Below are positions 7,201 to 14,976 of a DNA stretch of 25,946 bases, one piece after another. The notes below the pieces were generated by a model. The model saw only the letters and a list, made by a program, of their open reading frames with translations, had not been told where the DNA came from and searched no databases. Position numbers and translations under genes: made by a program. The DNA comes from a virus: IMG/VR virus record IMGVR_UViG_3300002514_000087, positions 11,918-37,863 of that record; one strand, 5' to 3'. Each line of letters starts with the position of its first letter. Position 1 is the stretch's first letter.

Positions 7201-9656
7201 TTGATTTTGTTGCCATCAGGAGCAGGTTGAATAACTAAATCAACAAACCTATACTCCTTGCCATTGGCAGCAACCCTGGCTTTCACAAAATCATTAAACG
7301 ATTGAAAGAATAATGTGAGTTTAGCTTTAATGTCATTTCTCGCCGTCGCAGGGTTAGTTCCATTAAATTCCCAACTAAATTCTTTCACTCCACAACCAGA
7401 GCCCTTATCAAAATCACTCTCTAAAAAAGTGTCTTGTTTCTTTACATAATTTTCTTTTCTGTTTATGTCGGTATACCTGCTAAAGATAAATTCAGTATCA
7501 ATAAGCTCTCCGCCCGTATTATTTTCCACTTTATATAAGCGTAATTTTGGAGTCAAATATGTCATTACCTGAGGAGGAACATCAAAAAATGCTGCTCCGG
7601 CCGGGGATGCAACCAGATTACCAATTAATCTTTCCTGGTCAGTTTGGCATTTTGCCATATAAAACCTTCCTCGAAAAGGCCTGTTTTGAGGATCACTGGG
7701 GTTGCTATTATACTGTCTGCTTAAATCATCGACTAGTTGGTTTTTGAGAGTGTGAGCCTTTAACATAAGGGCACATTGCTTATAAGATTTTTTCCGGTTT
7801 TCAATTTCTTCATCGGTGAGTGCATCAGATTTGAGTTGCTGTTTTTGCTCCTCATCATTGAGGAACCCATCGGCCATCCCTCCTCCGATTTGCGCTTCTA
7901 GATCAGCAACATCATCTGCACTCCATGCTCCGACTTCTTTATCATATTTTTCTAGTTGTCCGTTTAAATCTCGATATTGTAAATCCGCGCAATCCTCAGA
8001 TCCGTCTTCGCGTGTTAAACATTTATTTGCTACTCCTGCTAGCTCCCACCATTTTCCCGATCGTCTTCCCATTTCCTTGTCGACAAGGATCATAGTGAGT
8101 AAACACCAAAAGGGGTGGTTTTTATCCTTCCAGTTGTTATTCCCTTCGTCGACTTTAAAAACACTCTCCCAAATTTCTCGAACGTTATAGACTTCGGTTT
8201 TATCCTTGGAGTACTTCTTGGCTGCGTCCATTACCATCAGAATAAAACCCGTGTAGGCTCTGTTGAAAGCTCGCGCTGCGGGCTTTTTGATGTTTTCTTC
8301 AAAGGTGGTTTCATAGTCATCTGCTTGATCCGAGCCAAAGATCCAAGTTGCTGCTGCGGCATAGCCAAGGACCACGGCCCCTATTGGGCCGGCGAGGATG
8401 GCGACGGGCCAGTACCCGGAAACATCGTCAATCAGTTTCTCCCAGCCCCATTCCACATTCGCTACTTTTGGTTGCCAGTCCACCAACTGTGTCCCGGAAG
8501 CTATCGCTTGTTCATTTTTTAATTCCTCCATGAAGGCGTTCCAAATATCGCGATCTAAAACTTCTTTACCGCCGCCGTCGGGATTGGCAGTATAAAGCCC
8601 AGGGTTAATAATAGTTGCGCCATCAGGACTTTGTACCCAATCATTATAACGAATTTTTTGAAGAAACATATCAGAGATAGTTGAGTCAGCCTTAGCTTGG
8701 TCTTCTGTCATTGCTACACCGTCTGCACTTTGAAAAAACATAGCAGGAATAGTCACTTCTTTTATAGTATTGGAAGCAAACACGTTTGATCCCACGTTGC
8801 CTTCCTTCATTTCCCCACTGAACTTGCCCTTGCCGCCCATACCCCAGCGAGCTTGCTCTCCATGTAAAAAAGGATAAGTAGCATGATAGATATCGTCTGT
8901 TATTTCTATGTCAAAAGAAATCTCATTCGATCCGATCTTTTTGACAATTTCATTGAGCTTCTCAATCATATAATCTTGTGTCTTATTATAAGAATAGTTT
9001 TCGGTTATAACTTTTGAGATGATTGGGTTGGACATAAGAATCGAGGGATATCTCTGCATAATCTGCGGCAGGACGTCAAGAATTTTACCTGCCATTCCTG
9101 CGCCTGTTAATCCCTCGGAGGTTAACCCAATCCTGTCGTGCCACGGATATTGAGCATTATAGTCGTAGGGGTTTCCGGAGCTGATCAGATTGAAATCAGT
9201 AGGGATTTGCAAATCTGAAGAAATCGTTGGCATGATCCAGGAGGATTCGTAGATGGTCTCTGATAACATCTGTTTCCAAGTGTAGTTTATTGTTATATCT
9301 ATCACACCCTTGGGGGCCCTGGTCCCATCTCCTTCAGCCCACCAATCAGGATCCGCCATACTAAGTGCCAACAGTTGTTTTAAAAGCGTCTTTTGCCATT
9401 CTTCGAAGTCGGGCTTAGTTTTATCTTCATAGAACGCAGGGTCTGCTAATTGCCATATTTTCATCAAAACATAATTTACAGCTTGGGCTTGTTCTGGGCC
9501 GCCTTGGCCGAGACCTAAGAGGGCCTTGGCATTCAACCAATCGTACTGAAGCCAGGTTCCGATTTGGGTGTCGAACTCATTTTTCTGCTGTTCATTATCC
9601 CAACTCAAATCTATTGTAAGATCTTGATTCTTAAATTGGCTTTTTGTGGGGCTCAA
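4230..9656 (-). CDS. Giant baseplate hub-like protein with C-terminal SGNH hydrolase domain, 1808 aa
   Basis: It begins with TTG, overlapping the TGA of the LysM gene (TTGA junction), with GGGAG 7 nt upstream. A hydrophobic stretch around residues 415-440 (WPVAILAGPIGAVVLGY) could insert into membrane. Around residues 1310-1420, YGNTLFYPGMEVFVNPFG and LGLGGYHTITHV with a following GGFKT resemble the beta-barrel of phage hub proteins (gp27/gpD type). A Gly-rich linker with 13 of 14 small residues and a Pro-rich linker (about 1590-1612) flank a beta domain. Residues 1615-1808 form an SGNH esterase: GDS with Ser1625, Gly1651, LGGNG with Asn1691, and D1788-GV-H1791. This would deacylate host surface polysaccharide or wall. 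It follows tape measure, a tube-cap-like protein and gp53-like LysM, where hub genes belong. The esterase call is strong; the hub call is moderate; the N-terminal half is unassigned. Confidence 0.8.
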   Translation of the reverse strand: MSPTKSQFKNQDLTIDLSWDNEQQKNEFDTQIGTWLQYDWLNAKALLGLGQGGPEQAQAVNYVLMKIWQLADPAFYEDKTKPDFEEWQKTLLKQLLALSMADPDWWAEGDGTRAPKGVIDITINYTWKQMLSETIYESSWIMPTISSDLQIPTDFNLISSGNPYDYNAQYPWHDRIGLTSEGLTGAGMAGKILDVLPQIMQRYPSILMSNPIISKVITENYSYNKTQDYMIEKLNEIVKKIGSNEISFDIEITDDIYHATYPFLHGEQARWGMGGKGKFSGEMKEGNVGSNVFASNTIKEVTIPAMFFQSADGVAMTEDQAKADSTISDMFLQKIRYNDWVQSPDGATIINPGLYTANPDGGGKEVLDRDIWNAFMEELKNEQAIASGTQLVDWQPKVANVEWGWEKLIDDVSGYWPVAILAGPIGAVVLGYAAAATWIFGSDQADDYETTFEENIKKPAARAFNRAYTGFILMVMDAAKKYSKDKTEVYNVREIWESVFKVDEGNNNWKDKNHPFWCLLTMILVDKEMGRRSGKWWELAGVANKCLTREDGSEDCADLQYRDLNGQLEKYDKEVGAWSADDVADLEAQIGGGMADGFLNDEEQKQQLKSDALTDEEIENRKKSYKQCALMLKAHTLKNQLVDDLSRQYNSNPSDPQNRPFRGRFYMAKCQTDQERLIGNLVASPAGAAFFDVPPQVMTYLTPKLRLYKVENNTGGELIDTEFIFSRYTDINRKENYVKKQDTFLESDFDKGSGCGVKEFSWEFNGTNPATARNDIKAKLTLFFQSFNDFVKARVAANGKEYRFVDLVIQPAPDGNKINGVEIVDVNQYDPSFYRIRAEVGYWIPKDDIPWNARETQRLTQGIKQTNRSFYLCMVDHNIDVNNDGTVTIEISYRAYVETALKTYRFDALSTPELQQKRKEAQNTLAEMIQKKCNKQDIRDYKVAIEAMEEELRKASLQSIIRRLLQRDKIYITKLQEAHKNFFFTNGYFEEVELIPISNSTPAKSEQPSPAEKLSSAGSPDEGEIGKILLESQIPEDGFDFTDMQNTTIQFFFFGDLLDTISDTLYETDGITPVESMENTKYILGSFDFDAYLGDAAKNDSVMNIAQIPLSVDFFSNWFAENVISQGDTRKSFPIIEFIRNLSNSALAQSLLETCVNRKIKKTLRFTTGQISAYSTTNPPSDPMKEAWEASGRMILLSDNNPHLPLMGDSEQEGKDKSKGFFNYITLNVLGSSLTYTGHGDYVDDIDSGRYHVDIGSQKGIVKTVSFEKPDIMYIREARFMQQGTNGLLQLSAVYNVNLEMYGNTLFYPGMEVFVNPFGMGGTTLGSPTRGAGSVGGRSLANILGLGGYHTITHVNSSIGPGGFKTSVKALQYYSGDGSGNPNLVQRGVNVDLSNISETQEPEGDEAKEFCRGALAELADSWDTGLDGSRLEDKPAPPINQPSSGGGGGGGDGGGGNFTPANNTEVVPPPVRGPNIFTFQYENEAVDLAEIDKLVTFEYDGVEQAGAGKPMKFTLNGTLVAELKKTIDTDEMEEAVLTVYVEGGWKEYKAYGAAIDFPTLEELEINDTDLSPEDTTLDKQWDVKGTMEEPPKPPPTPSQPPPPQVDPTALEGSYDADLVLILGDSQSTSGKTMGGLLEKHQKDTYKQTVIGDSLRKSSKSVSWFLKTTQKNQLIKYLKTGPSSIFIFLGGNGATASDAKKLCDVIYTYSSEAMVFWVLPPPPANKTPYGQKKGQYDARKKKGAAIRTGIGQSALRDVQIFDPYQAAGWDKQFDAASQTYFGNPYTNYDGVHAYGESAKDLLKQFNLID

Positions 9657-9985
9657 GTTAAGACTCCCAAGACTATTGATAATTCTAGAGGGATTTTAAT
9701 TATATCCCCGGGATCAAGATGTTGTTCTGTTGGCTTACCGTTGAATTGAGCTATGATCCACCACAAAGTGGCATCACCATAGTTTTCTGTGGCTATTCTC
9801 CAAAATTTATCACCGGATCTCCATGTATAATCTTGAGTGCGAATTCTTAATTTATCTTCATCAGTGATTTGTTTGAATCGCGGGGTAGTATATTGAACAA
9901 TTTGGTTAACCCCTCTTCTACTAAGGACGTCTTCATACATCTCTTCTTCGTTAATACCTTTTCGTCGTCCCGAATATCTTGACAT
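9653..9985 (-). CDS. LysM-domain baseplate wedge protein (gp53-like)
   Basis: Residues 52-99 form a LysM domain: YTWRSGDKFWRIATENYG, then ATLWWIIAQFN and a closing DPGDIIKIP. T4 baseplate wedge protein gp53 carries the same domain, and small LysM proteins next to tape measure and hub genes are a regular feature of contractile tails, where they bind the baseplate or lysozyme assembly. The N-terminal 40 residues are charged and include RYSGRRKG. GGAGG precedes the ATG by 9 nt, 5 nt after the previous stop codon. The TGA overlaps the TTG start of the giant hub-like gene, so the two are coupled. The domain is clear; equivalence with gp53 is by domain and position. Confidence 0.8.
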   Translation of the reverse strand: MSRYSGRRKGINEEEMYEDVLSRRGVNQIVQYTTPRFKQITDEDKLRIRTQDYTWRSGDKFWRIATENYGDATLWWIIAQFNGKPTEQHLDPGDIIKIPLELSIVLGVLT

Positions 9986-9990
9986 TTACA

Positions 9991-10638
9991 TTATCCTCCG
10001 AATGGAAAGTTTACTGGCGTGTCCCCCGCAGGAGACTCACCGAGTGTGTGCTCGTGCTGCACTGTGAAATCAACGGCTAAACTAATAACCTTGGGATAAA
10101 ACTCTCCCTTTTTCCCCGTAAACATTCCCATGTCCAAAACGGGTGTCCATGAGACATTCCCAATAAAACCAAGCAGCCCTGTTGACCCATTTTTTTTGTG
10201 GTTACGGATTAAGTTACCAAATCGCATACGAATCAATGGAGGTTTACTAATTACTAAAGCGTTGCCTCCTACGAGAACGGTTTCACCCGCAGAATCACCA
10301 CTTTTAACTGTTACAGAGGTTTCGGATGTAGCATATGTGGGATATAACATCGCCACCAAACTGTTCATTTTTTTAAAATTTTCTTTTGCATTGCTGAGGT
10401 TGTTGGAAGGAACGTCCCAAGCCACATTGATGTTACGTTGTGTTCCTTGATAGTTTCCAATAGGGTCAGCCCTTCCGTAAACAAGTTCAGAAGACCAATC
10501 ACTAGCGAAAGTTTGTGAGAAAGAAGTCAAATAAGCCATGAATTTTATGGTAGAAGCCCGGTGTTTTTTTAGAGGCTTAAATTCTAAAAAAGCCGACTGG
10601 GCATTTGCATAGTTTTTATCCGCATCTATTTCCGACAT
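9991..10638 (-). CDS. Baseplate/tail-tube-cap protein candidate, 215 aa
   Basis: The protein contains FMAYLTSFSQTFASDWSSE followed by VYGRADPIGNYQGTQR and a conserved-looking SKPPLIRMRFGNLIR, ending in DFTVQHEHTLG. I recognise this overall pattern as that of structural proteins placed directly after the tape measure gene in large myoviruses. By position it would correspond to T4 gp48 or gp54, which cap the baseplate and start the tail tube, though I cannot show direct similarity. No signal peptide or membrane segment is seen. GGGGGAG precedes the ATG, two bases after the tape measure stop codon. Confidence is high for a virion protein and moderate for tube cap. Confidence 0.7.
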   Translation of the reverse strand: MSEIDADKNYANAQSAFLEFKPLKKHRASTIKFMAYLTSFSQTFASDWSSELVYGRADPIGNYQGTQRNINVAWDVPSNNLSNAKENFKKMNSLVAMLYPTYATSETSVTVKSGDSAGETVLVGGNALVISKPPLIRMRFGNLIRNHKKNGSTGLLGFIGNVSWTPVLDMGMFTGKKGEFYPKVISLAVDFTVQHEHTLGESPAGDTPVNFPFGG

Positions 10639-10640
10639 TA

Positions 10641-12983
10641 TTAGTCTCCCCCAAGAACTTGTTTTTGTGCCACTTTCTCTATATAACCGGTTAGGCTAGT
10701 TTTATCATCAATCTTAATAGTCATCTGCATTCCTTTAAAAATGTTGTTGACTTTGGCAGAAACTTGATTAATATTGGCCGTTACTACTTTATTGGAAAAT
10801 GCATCTTTTGCCTTTCCGATTGTAAGAAGGGCGAGATTTGTTATTGTAGCTGAGACCTCGGGGTCTAAATTGCCGAACTCATTGGCTTTTTGAATAAGAC
10901 CTGAGAGGCTCGCCATGGCAGATCCAAAATCAGCGTTTGCAATTTTTTCTAAACTATCTAACATATGCTCCGCATCTCGTGTCATACCTGCTGTCTCTTT
11001 GGCAATCTCTGCTCGCGAATCGGATTCGGCTGTTGAAGCAAATCCCCAAGCGGTTGCTAATGCTGTGACTGCTATAGACATCGCAACAATTGCAATTGTC
11101 ATATTCTGGACAATGGACAATCCACCGGCCCAAATCGCTCCGAGAACTAATCCACCAACACCAGTACTGGCAACAGCAGTCAACTCCGCTGCAACGGTCG
11201 TAAAAGCGGTTCCGATGGCTGTAATAGCAGTTGCTGTGGCAGCGCCGAAGGCTGGAGCGGTGATGGATGCAGCAGCCATAATAGCTTTAAGAGCAACGAA
11301 TGCTTTCACTACCAAAGGGATTGTAGAAATTATTAAAAGACTTGTCGCGATAAATTCTTTTTCTCCCGTGGTCAAACTTTGTAGCCACGTGGTGAATGAG
11401 TCCGCCCATTCTCCTAAGATTTCTAAAAGTGGTTGGACTGAAACCACCAATTCTGTTGCTAATAGTTTAAATTTGGTCATTATGGGTACTGTCTTAGCTA
11501 CCGCTGCTTCAAACTTTCCTTGAGCATCGGCATTTGCATCCATAACTTCCTTGTTTTTTTCGTATTCTGCACTGCTGGCTCCAAAAATCCTATTGGCCTC
11601 ATTCATGTCCTGAATTCCAGCTGCATGTGCAATGGCCATTTGAGTGTATTTGTCCATGTCCCCAAAAGCAACGCCTTGGGCTTGCACTGCGTCAACGATT
11701 GTTTTCATTCTTTCATCTTCTGTCATCATCAACAATTCAGTCGTTGACAGTTGGGTGCCCAATAGAGCGTTTAACTTGCCTGCTCCCTCAGCAGCTCCTG
11801 CGAATGTGTCGAATTGTTTTGTAATCCCCAAAAGAGTCTGGGTTTCTACTCCTGCTGCTTTTGCTTGTGCTGCCAGATCACTAAAAACGTCTACAGCCTT
11901 GTCTCCATAGACTGCTAAGGTAGGAAGCGCCGCTTGAAAGTCTTTTAAAATCTTACCAGAAGAAATACCAATTTCATTACCGAGCATAGCTAAAGATTTT
12001 CTTGCATCATCGGCCTCTGCGGCTGTCATTCCTAGATTGTTATTAAAGAATTCAAAAGTTTGAGCAGCCGTTGAGCTATCAACCCCCAATTTTTCCATCA
12101 TTGCCGAGGTTTGCACAAGCTGAATTTGCGTTGCATCAGAAAATTTTGCAAACCTTGAAGTTTCGGCTACCATAGACGCTGTAGCTTTTTGAGCATCATC
12201 CATGCTTACTCCATATAGGTTAGCGTTCCTCTGCGCCTCGAACATCGAATCAGAAAACTTATAACCAGCGCCTGTAGCCGCTGCAAGAGCAGCTCGGGAC
12301 TCGTCTAAACTCGCAAGCAACTTGGCGCTCATCTCAATGATGCCCGTTTGGATGCTCATCGCTAAGTTAGTAAAGTTAAAGATAGACTTAAAGTTTTCTT
12401 TGAAGGCCAGGGCAGACTTTCTTCCTTCTTCTCCGCCCTCTGCCATAGCTGTACTTACGTCAATTATTTGACCTAAAAAGGTATTTCCTAATCGAGTGGT
12501 GAGGCCAAGGCCATCTGCGATGTCTCCCAGAAGCTTCTTTTGTGCACTACCATATTTCTTCTGTGCGTCAGCGAGGTCCGACTCTAGTTTAATTTTGTTC
12601 GCTATTTGTTGTAAATTTGCGTCTAGGGCCACCCCTTCGTCGCCAAGCGCTAGGGTTCCATGTTTTCTAATTTCCTCTAAGGCTGCAGTTTCTCCTCCTG
12701 CTTTTTTGATTAAATCTATATATTCTTGGCTACTTTGAATTTGCTGTTGGAATTCTCCAATTGCGGAGTCTAGTCGTGCTTTATTTGCTTTGTCTACATC
12801 TCCCAATGCTCCCGCTGTTTTGGCTAAAAGATCGTTATATTCTTTAAGATCAGCAAGTTCTTTAGGGTTAACTATAGATGAACTTCCATCTGTCCCTATT
12901 GCCTGTTGCATTTCTTTTTTTGTTTTGGGGTCTTTGGCTAACTTTTTAATCGCAGCTAAAACTTCTTTTTTGTCTAATGCCAT
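10641..12983 (-). CDS. Tail tape measure protein, 780 aa
   Basis: This long Ala/Lys/Glu-rich protein is helical in its N-terminal half, with coiled-coil-like stretches (about residues 40-165), and has hydrophobic segments around residues 545-575 and 600-650 (GGLVLGAIWAGG, MTIAIVAMSIAVTALATAW). That combination, with repeated helical Ala/Gly-rich sections, is typical of tape measure proteins, which fill the tail tube, set tail length and enter the host envelope with the DNA. It is longer than T4 gp29 (590 aa), which predicts a longer tail if the usual length rule holds. It follows the gp26-like assembly gene and one small gene, as expected. AAGG lies 9 nt before the ATG. Confidence 0.88.
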   Translation of the reverse strand: MALDKKEVLAAIKKLAKDPKTKKEMQQAIGTDGSSSIVNPKELADLKEYNDLLAKTAGALGDVDKANKARLDSAIGEFQQQIQSSQEYIDLIKKAGGETAALEEIRKHGTLALGDEGVALDANLQQIANKIKLESDLADAQKKYGSAQKKLLGDIADGLGLTTRLGNTFLGQIIDVSTAMAEGGEEGRKSALAFKENFKSIFNFTNLAMSIQTGIIEMSAKLLASLDESRAALAAATGAGYKFSDSMFEAQRNANLYGVSMDDAQKATASMVAETSRFAKFSDATQIQLVQTSAMMEKLGVDSSTAAQTFEFFNNNLGMTAAEADDARKSLAMLGNEIGISSGKILKDFQAALPTLAVYGDKAVDVFSDLAAQAKAAGVETQTLLGITKQFDTFAGAAEGAGKLNALLGTQLSTTELLMMTEDERMKTIVDAVQAQGVAFGDMDKYTQMAIAHAAGIQDMNEANRIFGASSAEYEKNKEVMDANADAQGKFEAAVAKTVPIMTKFKLLATELVVSVQPLLEILGEWADSFTTWLQSLTTGEKEFIATSLLIISTIPLVVKAFVALKAIMAAASITAPAFGAATATAITAIGTAFTTVAAELTAVASTGVGGLVLGAIWAGGLSIVQNMTIAIVAMSIAVTALATAWGFASTAESDSRAEIAKETAGMTRDAEHMLDSLEKIANADFGSAMASLSGLIQKANEFGNLDPEVSATITNLALLTIGKAKDAFSNKVVTANINQVSAKVNNIFKGMQMTIKIDDKTSLTGYIEKVAQKQVLGGD

Positions 12984-12987
12984 TTAA

Positions 12988-13332
12988 TTAATCCTTAAAT
13001 GGCCATGGTAGACCTGTTCTGTTTGTGAAGTCTTTTCCTGCTTCATCTGCCGTGTGTTTTGCTTCTTTTGTTTGCTCAGCATTCCTACCGTGATCAACAT
13101 AGGCTCTTAGGTGATCAGATTCGGCCTTTAAGGCCGTTGCATAAGCTTTAACGTCTTCGTAGTCACCCTTGATCGAAAAATGGATTTCTTCCCCATCCTC
13201 CTCGTTTAAATTGGCCACCACATTTACATCATCGCCATAGATATGACGTAACAACTTTTTATTCCAGAAACCCCACCACTTCAAAATTGATTCATTGAGT
13301 AGAGGTTTTTTTGAGAAATCGATTTCAAACAC
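12988..13332 (-). CDS. Small protein preceding the tape measure gene, 114 aa
   Basis: The reading frame begins at a GTG (FEIDFSKKPLLNE follows); no in-frame ATG is available nearby, and GAGGG lies about 9 nt before it. The protein is charged, with a tryptophan-rich start (ILKWWGFWNKKLLRH), a central acidic strand region and a helical C-terminus ending TGLPWPFKD. It lies 4 nt before the tape measure gene, where contractile- and long-tailed phages place tape-measure chaperones, so a chaperone or tail-assembly role is likely by position only. A putative late promoter (13357-13364) sits directly upstream, making this the first gene of the tape measure/baseplate unit. Confidence 0.75.
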   Translation of the reverse strand: MFEIDFSKKPLLNESILKWWGFWNKKLLRHIYGDDVNVVANLNEEDGEEIHFSIKGDYEDVKAYATALKAESDHLRAYVDHGRNAEQTKEAKHTADEAGKDFTNRTGLPWPFKD

Positions 13333-13356
13333 TACATAACCCTCTTGTCTTCTTCA

Positions 13357-13364
13357 TAAATAGT
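13357..13364 (-). promoter_or_regulatory. Putative late promoter L1 (ACTATTTA)
   Basis: One of five copies of ACTATTTA on the coding strand, here followed by TGAAG. It lies 24 nt before the GTG at 13332, in the non-coding gap after the frameshift extension of the gp26-like gene. It would drive the tape measure and baseplate genes. Confidence 0.5.
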
Positions 13365-13398
13365 AACAGACGAGAAATGCCATTAAAATGGAGAGAAT

Positions 13399-13587
13399 TC
13401 ACCCCCTCCTTGCACTTTTAATTTGCTTGGCCTCTTCGTCGTATTGTTTTTGTAGTCTCTGCACAAACCAAGTTCTCAAGCCAATCGGAAGATTGTAAGC
13501 TTCGATAAAACTCCAGCCACCAAAATGTTTCAGAAGAAAGATTTGTTCGTAAACCACTTCATTATATTTAGAGGTCAGGCCAAAAAA
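13399..13587 (-). CDS. Probable frameshift extension of the gp26-like gene (tail assembly chaperone), about 61 aa
   Basis: An open frame with protein-like sequence overlaps the 3' end of the gp26-like gene in the +1 (equivalently -2) frame and ends at TGA 13401-13399. It reads SKYNEVVYEQIFLLKH, then FGGWSFIEAYNLPIGLRTWF and a charged helix. The W..-Y-LP-x-x-R-x-wf pattern is like that of small phage tail assembly chaperone proteins. No start codon with a ribosome site serves it: the only candidate, GTG at 13557, has none. The frames meet at a run of seven T (13588-13582), where ribosomes reading ACC TTT TTT could slip. Slippage would give a fusion of about 335 residues. Genes just before the tape measure gene commonly use programmed frameshifting (lambda G/GT; a -2 shift in Mu). 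An unslipped alternative is a separate, weakly initiated gene. Confidence 0.6.
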   Translation of the reverse strand, partial: FFGLTSKYNEVVYEQIFLLKHFGGWSFIEAYNLPIGLRTWFVQRLQKQYDEEAKQIKSARRG

Positions 13588-14404
13588 AGGTTGTTCCGTA
13601 AGGAACGTCGACCTCCCGCTCTTCAGAGCATTTCTTGCATTTTAAAGTTTCTTTTATCTCTACATTAGGGGTTACCCACTGAATGCAGGTCTTAAAGTGT
13701 CGAGAATCAACCGTGGGCATATTTTCCACGTATTGATCAATAATGTGTTGTTCTTCATGTCCTTCAATACTAGTAAGAATTCTTTTGAATTGACCCGTCA
13801 ATAGATTTTGCTCCCGATCTTCCGGAGCCTTTTGTATCTCCTGCGTTATAGTTTTCTCATCTGAGCTGTTCATTAGTCGAAAATTAACTGTAAATTTAGT
13901 CAAAGGCATCTTTGTCGAATACAATCCTGGTGAGATTCTGGTCACCATGGTCTGCTCCGGGTTATAAGTTCCTATGACTTTGGTGTTATGCAGATCAAAA
14001 TTTAACAAATTTGGTGTTCCGCAGTTTAAACACTTGACTTTTGCTTCATACTCGTGCCCAAAACCACTGGCCCTGGCTGCCACAAGGATCGCATTTTTAT
14101 CTCCAATGAGTAAAGTATCTAAATCAATCCTCTTATCTACCACTATATTCTTAATAAACCTATCAATTGCCAATCCTTTCTTGAGAAGCGGCTGTGAGGT
14201 AAGAATATCCTCATCTTTAGCGGTCATAAATTTAATTTCTATTACTTCTTCGTTGTGAAGAGGGTGACCTTCGGCGTATTCTGTCCCTCTGGAAGGGAGT
14301 TCTACAAATTCTGTTGGGGTTACAAAATCCAACGGATTAAATGTAAGGGGCGTTTCGGAATGTTCTGGCTGGTGCCCTTCCAACCTATTTTTATTTCTAC
14401 TCAA
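13568..14404 (-). CDS. gp26-like tail/baseplate assembly protein, 278 aa
   Basis: The protein resembles the T4_baseplate family (gp26 and relatives): an N-terminal ELPSRGTEYAEGHPL, then KFMTAKDEDILTSQPLLKKG, a GDKNAILVAARASGFGHEY segment, and paired zinc-ribbon cysteines at C125/C128 and C256/C259. It ends VPYGTTFFWPDL. In T4, gp26 takes part in baseplate hub assembly; in this position, two genes before the tape measure, a chaperone role is plausible. The start is TTG, with GAGGT 6 nt upstream; no ATG is available in frame nearby. The stretch coding FFW contains seven T and is the likely slip site for the overlapping extension at 13399-13587. The family call is by motif pattern, not alignment. 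Confidence 0.75.
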   Translation of the reverse strand: MSRNKNRLEGHQPEHSETPLTFNPLDFVTPTEFVELPSRGTEYAEGHPLHNEEVIEIKFMTAKDEDILTSQPLLKKGLAIDRFIKNIVVDKRIDLDTLLIGDKNAILVAARASGFGHEYEAKVKCLNCGTPNLLNFDLHNTKVIGTYNPEQTMVTRISPGLYSTKMPLTKFTVNFRLMNSSDEKTITQEIQKAPEDREQNLLTGQFKRILTSIEGHEEQHIIDQYVENMPTVDSRHFKTCIQWVTPNVEIKETLKCKKCSEEREVDVPYGTTFFWPDL

Positions 14405-14425
14405 ATTTCACCTCGTTTGTGAGTT

Positions 14426-14953
14426 TTAACTGCCTGCTAGAGTTGCATAATCATATGAAACATCTAGTTCAATTTCGACCAAGTCATCGTCTGCAAACGA
14501 CAGAGCGCCGAAATTAACTTTCTTTATCCAAGCGCCATTAAGAGTCCAAGTTTCTATAGGGGCGCCTTTGGAGTCCAATTGTTCAATTACTATTTGATCA
14601 ATCACACCGTCCGTTGAGGAAGGGCTTTGCTTAAAAATCCCAGATCCTCCGGGTTTCGTTTTATGACCACGAGCTTCCAGTTCGTCGATTAAAGCTTTAG
14701 TGGGGCTGATTCCTAGCGTTGTCTCGGAACCTGGATCTACAACTGTAATGCTGATATCTTCCCAAGTTGCAATCCCAGGATATTTAAACTTGTGGTTTAT
14801 TAACTGATATTCTCCGCCATTGACAGAATAAGTGGGTTTATCGATAGATTTTGCAAACCACCAAAACCCTTCAATTTGTGCAGAGCTCGGGGTTGAAAAT
14901 CGGAATCGAAATTTTCGCTTGGGTTCTAATTTTGAGTTTGCCCAAAAAGTCAT
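14426..14953 (-). CDS. Tail tube protein, second paralogue (gp19-like), 175 aa
   Basis: The protein shares its architecture with the tube protein encoded just upstream: MTFWANSKLEPKRKFRFRF, a WWFAKSIDKPTYSV segment, FKYPGIATWEDISITVVDP, and a C-terminal ETWTLNGAWIKKVNFGALS followed by DDDLVEIELDVSYDYA. These correspond block by block to MAFW, WWAKGFKTPSYEI, YYFPGRLTWGDSSMTLVDP, EQWTLKNAFIKSVSFSDLA and DDLRTIDITFRYDWA of its neighbour. T4 has a tube protein (gp19) and a related tube initiator (gp54), so this could be a second tube subunit, an initiator or a terminal ring. The ribosome site is weak (CTGAGG), suggesting lower expression than the upstream copy. Confidence 0.85.
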   Translation of the reverse strand: MTFWANSKLEPKRKFRFRFSTPSSAQIEGFWWFAKSIDKPTYSVNGGEYQLINHKFKYPGIATWEDISITVVDPGSETTLGISPTKALIDELEARGHKTKPGGSGIFKQSPSSTDGVIDQIVIEQLDSKGAPIETWTLNGAWIKKVNFGALSFADDDLVEIELDVSYDYATLAGS

Positions 14954-14976
14954 TGTGGCCTCAGGGGGTTATTAAA

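Noticed and set aside
8115-8522. Plus-strand open frame (135 codons).
   Set aside because: It lies entirely within the well-supported giant minus-strand gene and shows no motifs or start signals.
10915-11523. Long plus-strand open frame (202 codons) opposite the tape measure gene.
   Set aside because: Its Ala/Val-rich, low-complexity sequence is the mirror of an Ala-rich coding strand, and no ribosome site or promoter supports it.
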